The notes below the pieces were generated by a model. That model was not told where the DNA came from, did not search any database, and was given only the letters and a program-made list of their open reading frames with translations. A stretch of DNA of 10,289 nt from positions 1-10,289 of the forward strand of contig CANLFL010000018.1 in the NCBI GenBank assembly GCA_947489825.1, given 5' to 3'. The stretch's first letter is position 1. Each line of letters starts with the position of its first letter. A program made the translations under genes and the position numbers. Shown one piece after another: positions 7,006 to 10,289 of this stretch. This stretch comes from Candidatus Nanopelagicaceae bacterium. GTDB taxonomy: Bacteria; Actinomycetota; Actinomycetes; Nanopelagicales; Nanopelagicaceae.

Positions 7006-7767
7006 TCATCGTAGATGAACCACGTCACCGACTGTAACGATCTGCCCATCTTCTAGATGAAGTCGACCCTGCTCATCGAAGGAGAGTGCGCTAGATCGGA
7101 TCGTACTTTCAGATGGCCCAACAATTGTGACCTCTCTCCCCTGCGTTCCAGATAGAAGGGAGTACTTCTCAAGAAAACTTTCGCCTTGATCCCATTCTGT
7201 AAAATCCATCTCGAAGGCGTTGAGGAGAAGTGGAAGAAGGAAGTTTCTATCGAGTTTGGTAACACCCGCAAGGGCCAAAGAAGTCGCATCTTCGACAGGA
7301 AGTTCGGCAGCTGTTGTCGAAACATTAATTCCTATTCCAACGATCACACCTTGACCGACTGCTGTAGAGATAATTCCTCCCACCTTCATCTCATCAATCA
7401 AGAGATCATTGGGCCACTTGATCAAAATGTTGGCGCTAATTTTTCTCAACGTATCAGCGATAGAAAAGCCAGCGAGCAACGGAATGAATCCCCAGTCATC
7501 GCGGGATCGTGTTGGATTTAGATAAATCGAAAAAAGAAGCGCAGTTGATGGTGGCGCAAGAAATGATCTATCCAAACGTCCACGTCCTGCACTTTGGTAA
7601 TTTGCGACAATGACATCACCACTTTTACCGTCTCCTGCAGTAATTTTATTTGCAAGATCATCTTGGGTTGATGCCGTGAGATCAACCACGTTTACTCGCC
7701 AGTACCGCGACAAGGCCGAGGTGATTCGGCTCTGATCTAGTGGCGCTCTTGGCGCATCTATACCCAT
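7006..7767 (-). CDS. birA: Biotin--[acetyl-CoA-carboxylase] ligase
   Basis: Activates biotin with ATP to biotinyl-AMP and attaches it to a lysine of a biotin carrier domain, here presumably that of the acyl-CoA carboxylase alpha subunit encoded to the right. The 253-residue protein shows STQDDL (33-38), the biotinyl-AMP loop as AGRGRLDRSF (60-69), PPSTALLFSIYL (72-83), IKWPNDLL (116-123), KVGGII (128-133) and VGIGINVS (143-150), followed by the small C-terminal SH3-like domain (about 205-253). There is no N-terminal helix-turn-helix, so it is the non-regulatory, group I type. ATG 7767 is selected over a far upstream start at 7977 because the extra 70 residues overlap accD and resemble nothing in the family. 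No Shine-Dalgarno is visible; it heads a birA-purK-purE unit. Confidence 0.94.
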   Translation of the reverse strand: MGIDAPRAPLDQSRITSALSRYWRVNVVDLTASTQDDLANKITAGDGKSGDVIVANYQSAGRGRLDRSFLAPPSTALLFSIYLNPTRSRDDWGFIPLLAGFSIADTLRKISANILIKWPNDLLIDEMKVGGIISTAVGQGVIVGIGINVSTTAAELPVEDATSLALAGVTKLDRNFLLPLLLNAFEMDFTEWDQGESFLEKYSLLSGTQGREVTIVGPSESTIRSSALSFDEQGRLHLEDGQIVTVGDVVHLR

Positions 7768-7785
7768 GCCTAGTACCGTATACAC
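7768..7785. promoter_or_regulatory. 18-bp divergent promoter with overlapping -10-like hexamers (birA / accD)
   Basis: The two start codons are 18 bp apart (ATG 7767 on minus, ATG 7786 on plus). The plus strand reads TACCGT at 7774-7779, then six bases to the accD ATG. The minus strand reads TACGGT (7780 to 7775), then seven bases to the birA ATG. Both fit TANNNT and share five base pairs. Neither gene has a Shine-Dalgarno, and there is no room for a leader, so both mRNAs are probably leaderless. TTGGCG at 7749-7754 could be a -35 for accD, though a 19-bp spacer is long. Each -35 must lie inside the other gene. Confidence 0.55.
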
Positions 7786-9357
7786 ATGAGCCCAGATCTG
7801 CACACTACTGCGGGAAAAATCGAAGATCTCCACGAAAAAATCGATGAAGCTATCAACGCGGGCTCGGCCCGTGCCGTTGAAAAGCAGCATGCCAAGGGTA
7901 AACACACAGCCCGTGAGCGCATTGAGATGCTCGTCGATCCAGATTCCTTCACCGAAATTGACGAGTTTGCACGTCATCGTTCAAACCAGTTCGGAATGGA
8001 AAAATCGCGCCCTTATGGTGATGGTGTCGTCATCGGAACTGCAACTGTCGATGGACGCCCTATCGCTCTCTACTCTCAAGACTTCACTGTTTATGGTGGA
8101 AGCCTCGGTGAAGTACATGCAGAGAAAATAGTTAAGATCGCAGAGTTTGCTCTTAAGAGTGGAATCCCACTCATCGGCATCAATGACTCTGGTGGAGCAC
8201 GTATTCAAGAAGGCGTTGCTTCACTTAATGGCTATGGAAAGATTTTCCGTTTGAACACGCGTTCCTCTGGCGTGATTCCTCAAATATCTTTAATTCTGGG
8301 CCCATGTGCTGGCGGATCTGCCTATTCCCCTGCCCTTACAGACTTTACTGTGATGGTAAAAGAGACTTCAAATATGTTCATCACCGGACCAGATGTAATT
8401 AAAACTGTGACTGGCGAAGATGTTGATATGGAAGAACTTGGGGGCGCCTTTACCCACAACACCAAATCTGGAAACTCGCACTACATGGCCGATTCTGAAG
8501 CGGATGCTATTGATTATGTGAAAGCACTGTTGTCATATCTGCCGTCAAATAATATGGATGGTTCGCCGGTACTTCCCGCTACAGAGACGCTGGCAAAGAG
8601 CGCATCAGATATTTTGCTCAATACGCTCATTCCTGACTCTCCTAACCAGCCATATGACATGAAAATTCTGATTGAGTCCTTAGTAGATGAGGGCGAGTTC
8701 TTAGAAGTCCACGCCCTTTATGCGCCGAATATCGTCGTTGGCTTCGCGCGAATCGAAGGTCAATCTGTCGGAATCATTGCAAACCAGCCTTCACAATTAG
8801 CGGGCACTCTTGATATCAATTCAAGTGAAAAAGCCGCTAGATTCTTACGTTTTTGCGATGCATTCAATATTCCAATTCTGACCTTGGTTGATGTTCCTGG
8901 TTTTATGCCCGGTATAGAGCAGGAATGGAACGGAATTATTCGCCGTGGAGCCAAGTTGCTCTACGCATATGCAGAAGCATCAGTCCCACTCGTTACCTTG
9001 ATTACTCGCAAGGCATATGGTGGAGCCTTTATTGTGATGGGTTCAAAGTACTTAGGAAGTGATATCAACTTTGCATGGCCATCGGCGGAAATTGCTGTCA
9101 TGGGCGCACAAGGAGCTGTAAATATCTTGTATAGAAAAGATATTGCTGACGCAACAGACCCAGAGTCACTTCGCAAAGAACTTGTCTCAGATTACACAGA
9201 GAAGCTATCGAATCCATATGCAGCAGCTGAACGTGGAACGATTGATTCTGTGATTGAGCCAGAAGATTCACGCGCATATATCACCAAAGCTTTTCGCACC
9301 TTAAAGACTAAGCGTGACACTCTTCCTGCACGTAAGCATGGAAATATTCCGCTCTAA
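7786..9357 (+). CDS. accD: Acyl-CoA (propionyl/acetyl-CoA) carboxylase carboxyltransferase beta subunit
   Basis: Carboxyltransferase subunit that moves CO2 from biotin to an acyl-CoA, giving malonyl- or methylmalonyl-CoA for lipid synthesis or propionate use; works with AccA and AccE in the cytoplasm. The 523 residues match the PccB/AccD5 family in length and have two crotonase-like halves. The N-terminal half has [14 protein letters not shown] (42-55), [14 protein letters not shown] (96-109), [12 protein letters not shown] (133-144) and [12 protein letters not shown] (172-183), where glycines form an oxyanion hole. The C-terminal half has [11 protein letters not shown] (333-343), VDVPGFMPG (368-376), [13 protein letters not shown] (386-398), [14 protein letters not shown] (408-421) and [16 protein letters not shown] (430-445). 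Residue 416 is isoleucine, where propionyl-selective PccB has aspartate, so acetyl-CoA may be accepted. Its place beside birA, accE and maf matches accD5 of mycobacteria. It appears leaderless; its stop overlaps accE by 1 bp. Confidence 0.95.
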   Translation: MSPDLHTTAGKIEDLHEKIDEAINAGSARAVEKQHAKGKHTARERIEMLVDPDSFTEIDEFARHRSNQFGMEKSRPYGDGVVIGTATVDGRPIALYSQDFTVYGGSLGEVHAEKIVKIAEFALKSGIPLIGINDSGGARIQEGVASLNGYGKIFRLNTRSSGVIPQISLILGPCAGGSAYSPALTDFTVMVKETSNMFITGPDVIKTVTGEDVDMEELGGAFTHNTKSGNSHYMADSEADAIDYVKALLSYLPSNNMDGSPVLPATETLAKSASDILLNTLIPDSPNQPYDMKILIESLVDEGEFLEVHALYAPNIVVGFARIEGQSVGIIANQPSQLAGTLDINSSEKAARFLRFCDAFNIPILTLVDVPGFMPGIEQEWNGIIRRGAKLLYAYAEASVPLVTLITRKAYGGAFIVMGSKYLGSDINFAWPSAEIAVMGAQGAVNILYRKDIADATDPESLRKELVSDYTEKLSNPYAAAERGTIDSVIEPEDSRAYITKAFRTLKTKRDTLPARKHGNIPL

Positions 9358-9539
9358 TGAAATTTACAATTACATCAGGAAATCCAACTCCTGAAGAGTT
9401 ACTGGCGCTTGAGGCGGCTCTCGAATCACGTAAGCCTGTTGATCTCAAACCGGTCATTAAGAAAAGTATTTTTGGACTTCCCCAACTTCGCCAACCTTTA
9501 CACCATCAAATCACTTACGGCGCAAGAAGGTTTGACTAG
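9357..9539 (+). CDS. accE: Acyl-CoA carboxylase epsilon subunit, short form
   Basis: Small accessory subunit that, in actinobacteria such as Streptomyces and Mycobacterium, binds the alpha/beta carboxylase complex and raises its activity. The 60-residue protein has FTITSGNPTPEELLALEAAL (3-22), the strand plus helix with the GNPTPEEL signature of the ACC epsilon family. The family's C-terminal S-x-W-x-x-P...R-x-P-L segment appears as SIFGLPQLRQPL (37-48), with phenylalanine in place of tryptophan, followed by a short basic tail. No linker domain is present, unlike the much longer AccE5 of M. tuberculosis. ATG 9357 overlaps the accD stop by one base (TAATG) and its own TAG overlaps the GTG of maf by one base, so it is certainly inside the operon. 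The call rests on the N-terminal signature, size and position; there is no catalytic site to check. Confidence 0.82.
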   Translation: MKFTITSGNPTPEELLALEAALESRKPVDLKPVIKKSIFGLPQLRQPLHHQITYGARRFD

Positions 9540-10141
9540 TGCCAAAAATAGTTCTTGCTTCACAATCCACATCACGAAAACGATTGCTCGTTGATGCCGG
9601 TTTGTCACCTGAAATCATCGTAAGTAACGTCGATGAAGAGACCGAATTCTTTAATTCAATGTCACCGGAGGATATGGTGATCGCTCTAGCTATCTCTAAG
9701 GCTCATACTGTGAGAGAGATGATCGACTATCCAGCAATTATCATCGGTTGTGATTCAACTTTTGATGTTGATGGAGTTTCTTTCGGCAAACCAGGTACTC
9801 CAGAAATTGCTCGCGAGAGAGCGCGCGCCATAAGTGGTCGTAGCGGTCTTCTGCATACCGGTCACTGCGTAATCGATACCGAAAAGGGCGTTGAAATTGC
9901 CGATCGAGTCACTACAAAGGTGACCTTCTCTGAGATGAATGAGGAAGAGATTGAGGATTACATTGCATCTGGTGAACCTCTTCATGTTGCAGGTGGTTTT
10001 ACCCTCGATGGTCATGGCTCTCCCTTCATCCCAGTAATCGAAGGTGATTACACAAATGTTGTTGGAATCTCTATGCCCTTTCTTCGCAGCGCAATGAAAC
10101 AACTTGGATATTCATGGCCACAGGTGAAGGAGATGTCATGA
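9539..10141 (+). CDS. maf: Maf family nucleoside triphosphate pyrophosphatase
   Basis: Maf proteins hydrolyse non-canonical or selected nucleoside triphosphates (dTTP/UTP or m7GTP types) to monophosphates, a house-cleaning role also linked to septum formation. The 200-residue protein shows the entry motif [12 protein letters not shown] (6-17), VDEE (31-34), the lysine in AISKAH (K54), the catalytic aspartate in GCDST (D72), GKPGTP (83-88), [15 protein letters not shown] (98-112), [14 protein letters not shown] (145-158) and GDYTNVVGI (169-177). The start is GTG 9539, which overlaps the accE stop by one base and has AGAAGG about eight bases upstream. The gene sits between accE and accA, as in other actinobacteria, although a rhodanese gene (sseA) found in this place in mycobacteria is absent here. 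Nothing in the sequence explains its link to fatty acid carboxylation. Which nucleotide it prefers cannot be read with confidence. Confidence 0.94.
   Translation: MPKIVLASQSTSRKRLLVDAGLSPEIIVSNVDEETEFFNSMSPEDMVIALAISKAHTVREMIDYPAIIIGCDSTFDVDGVSFGKPGTPEIARERARAISGRSGLLHTGHCVIDTEKGVEIADRVTTKVTFSEMNEEEIEDYIASGEPLHVAGGFTLDGHGSPFIPVIEGDYTNVVGISMPFLRSAMKQLGYSWPQVKEMS
10127..10132 (+). promoter_or_regulatory. Strong Shine-Dalgarno for accA inside the end of maf
   Basis: AAGGAG lies 5 bases before ATG 10138 and inside the last codons of maf. It is the clearest ribosome-binding site in the window and settles the accA start, which overlaps the maf stop as ATGA. It contrasts with the SD-less first gene of this operon, accD. 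Confidence 0.8.
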
Positions 10142-10289
10142 AACGTGTTCTGATTGCAAATCGTGGTGAAATTGCGATTCGAGTCATCCGTGCCTGCAAA
10201 GATCATGGTCTTGAAAGTGTGGCGATTTACTCTGAAGAGGATCGCGACGCTCTCCATGTGCGAGCAGCTGACTTTGCATATTCGCTCAA
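10138..10289 (+). CDS. accA: Acyl-CoA carboxylase alpha subunit, biotin carboxylase start (3' end missing)
   Basis: Only the first 50 codons are present; the gene continues past the right edge. The start [20 protein letters not shown] is the standard N-terminus of the biotin carboxylase domain, followed by [26 protein letters not shown] (about 25-50, here quoted in two motifs: [12 protein letters not shown] and [11 protein letters not shown]). In actinobacteria the full-length subunit (AccA/PccA type) carries biotin carboxylase at the N-terminus and a biotin carrier domain at the C-terminus, charging biotin with bicarbonate and ATP for the AccD subunit. The carrier domain cannot be seen here, so whether biotin carboxylase and carrier are fused is inferred from the operon. 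The start overlaps the maf stop by 4 bp and has a strong Shine-Dalgarno 5 bases upstream. Pyruvate carboxylase begins similarly but would not fit this accD-accE operon. Confidence 0.93.
   Translation, partial: MKRVLIANRGEIAIRVIRACKDHGLESVAIYSEEDRDALHVRAADFAYSL

Noticed and set aside
7186..7521. Open frame of 111 codons on the plus strand
   Set aside because: Antisense to birA, where the conserved ligase motifs are; the predicted peptide looks random.
7768..7977. N-terminal extension of BirA by 70 residues
   Set aside because: It would run over the start of accD, adds no helix-turn-helix or other known domain, and the internal ATG at 7767 gives the normal start of a group I ligase.
9755..10102. 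Open frame of 115 codons on the minus strand
   Set aside because: Antisense to maf, no motif, no credible start signal; maf motifs cover the same bases in the other strand.
1..10289. Mobile elements, CRISPR arrays, defence or toxin genes, tRNA and rRNA
   Set aside because: Nearly every base is assigned to housekeeping or envelope genes, gaps are at most 36 bp, and I saw no transposase motif, spaced repeats or RNA gene signature on either strand.

Overview
This window reads as core chromosome of a streamlined, moderate-GC member of the Actinobacteria. Gaps between genes range from overlaps of 1-23 bp to at most 36 bp, and no stretch over 300 bp lacks a gene. The order purE-purK-birA on one strand, diverging from accD-accE-maf-...-accA on the other, is a known actinobacterial arrangement (compare purE/purK/birA/accD5/accE5/maf/accA3 of Mycobacterium tuberculosis). 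The lower GC and tight packing would suit a freshwater acI/Nanopelagicales-type genome, but that placement is inference. I see no mobile element, CRISPR array, tRNA, rRNA, phage gene or defence system.

Left part (1-2907, minus strand): a cell-envelope operon read right to left. It holds a GT2 glycosyltransferase, an ABC-2 polysaccharide permease (Wzm/TagG type), its ATPase (Wzt/TagH type) and the start of a secreted SpoIID/LytB-like protein that runs off the left edge. The genes are 11 bp apart or overlap.

Centre-left (2944-5389, plus strand): an LCP (LytR-CpsA-Psr) glycopolymer ligase and a UDP-glucose 6-dehydrogenase. With the divergent operon these suggest, by inference, a secondary wall polymer containing uronic acid: sugar precursor made by Ugd, chain built by glycosyltransferases, export by the ABC transporter, attachment to peptidoglycan by LCP.

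Centre-right (5396-7767, minus strand): birA, purK and purE, a tight three-gene unit. PurK and PurE perform the two-step carboxylation of AIR in purine synthesis. BirA attaches biotin to carboxylase carrier domains.

Right part (7786-10289, plus strand): the acyl-CoA carboxylase operon accD (pccB-like), accE, maf and accA (cut by the right edge), joined by overlaps of 1, 1 and 4 bp. BirA, divergent from accD, would biotinylate the carrier domain expected in AccA.

Several starts (LCP, ugd, birA, accD) lack a Shine-Dalgarno sequence and have a TANNNT -10-like hexamer 6-7 bp upstream of the start codon, suggesting leaderless mRNAs. The most striking site is the 18-bp birA/accD gap, where two opposed -10-like hexamers overlap by five bases. 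I found no wholly new system; the points worth a second look are promoter architecture, one substrate-selectivity residue, a reduced AccE and the makeup of the envelope cluster.
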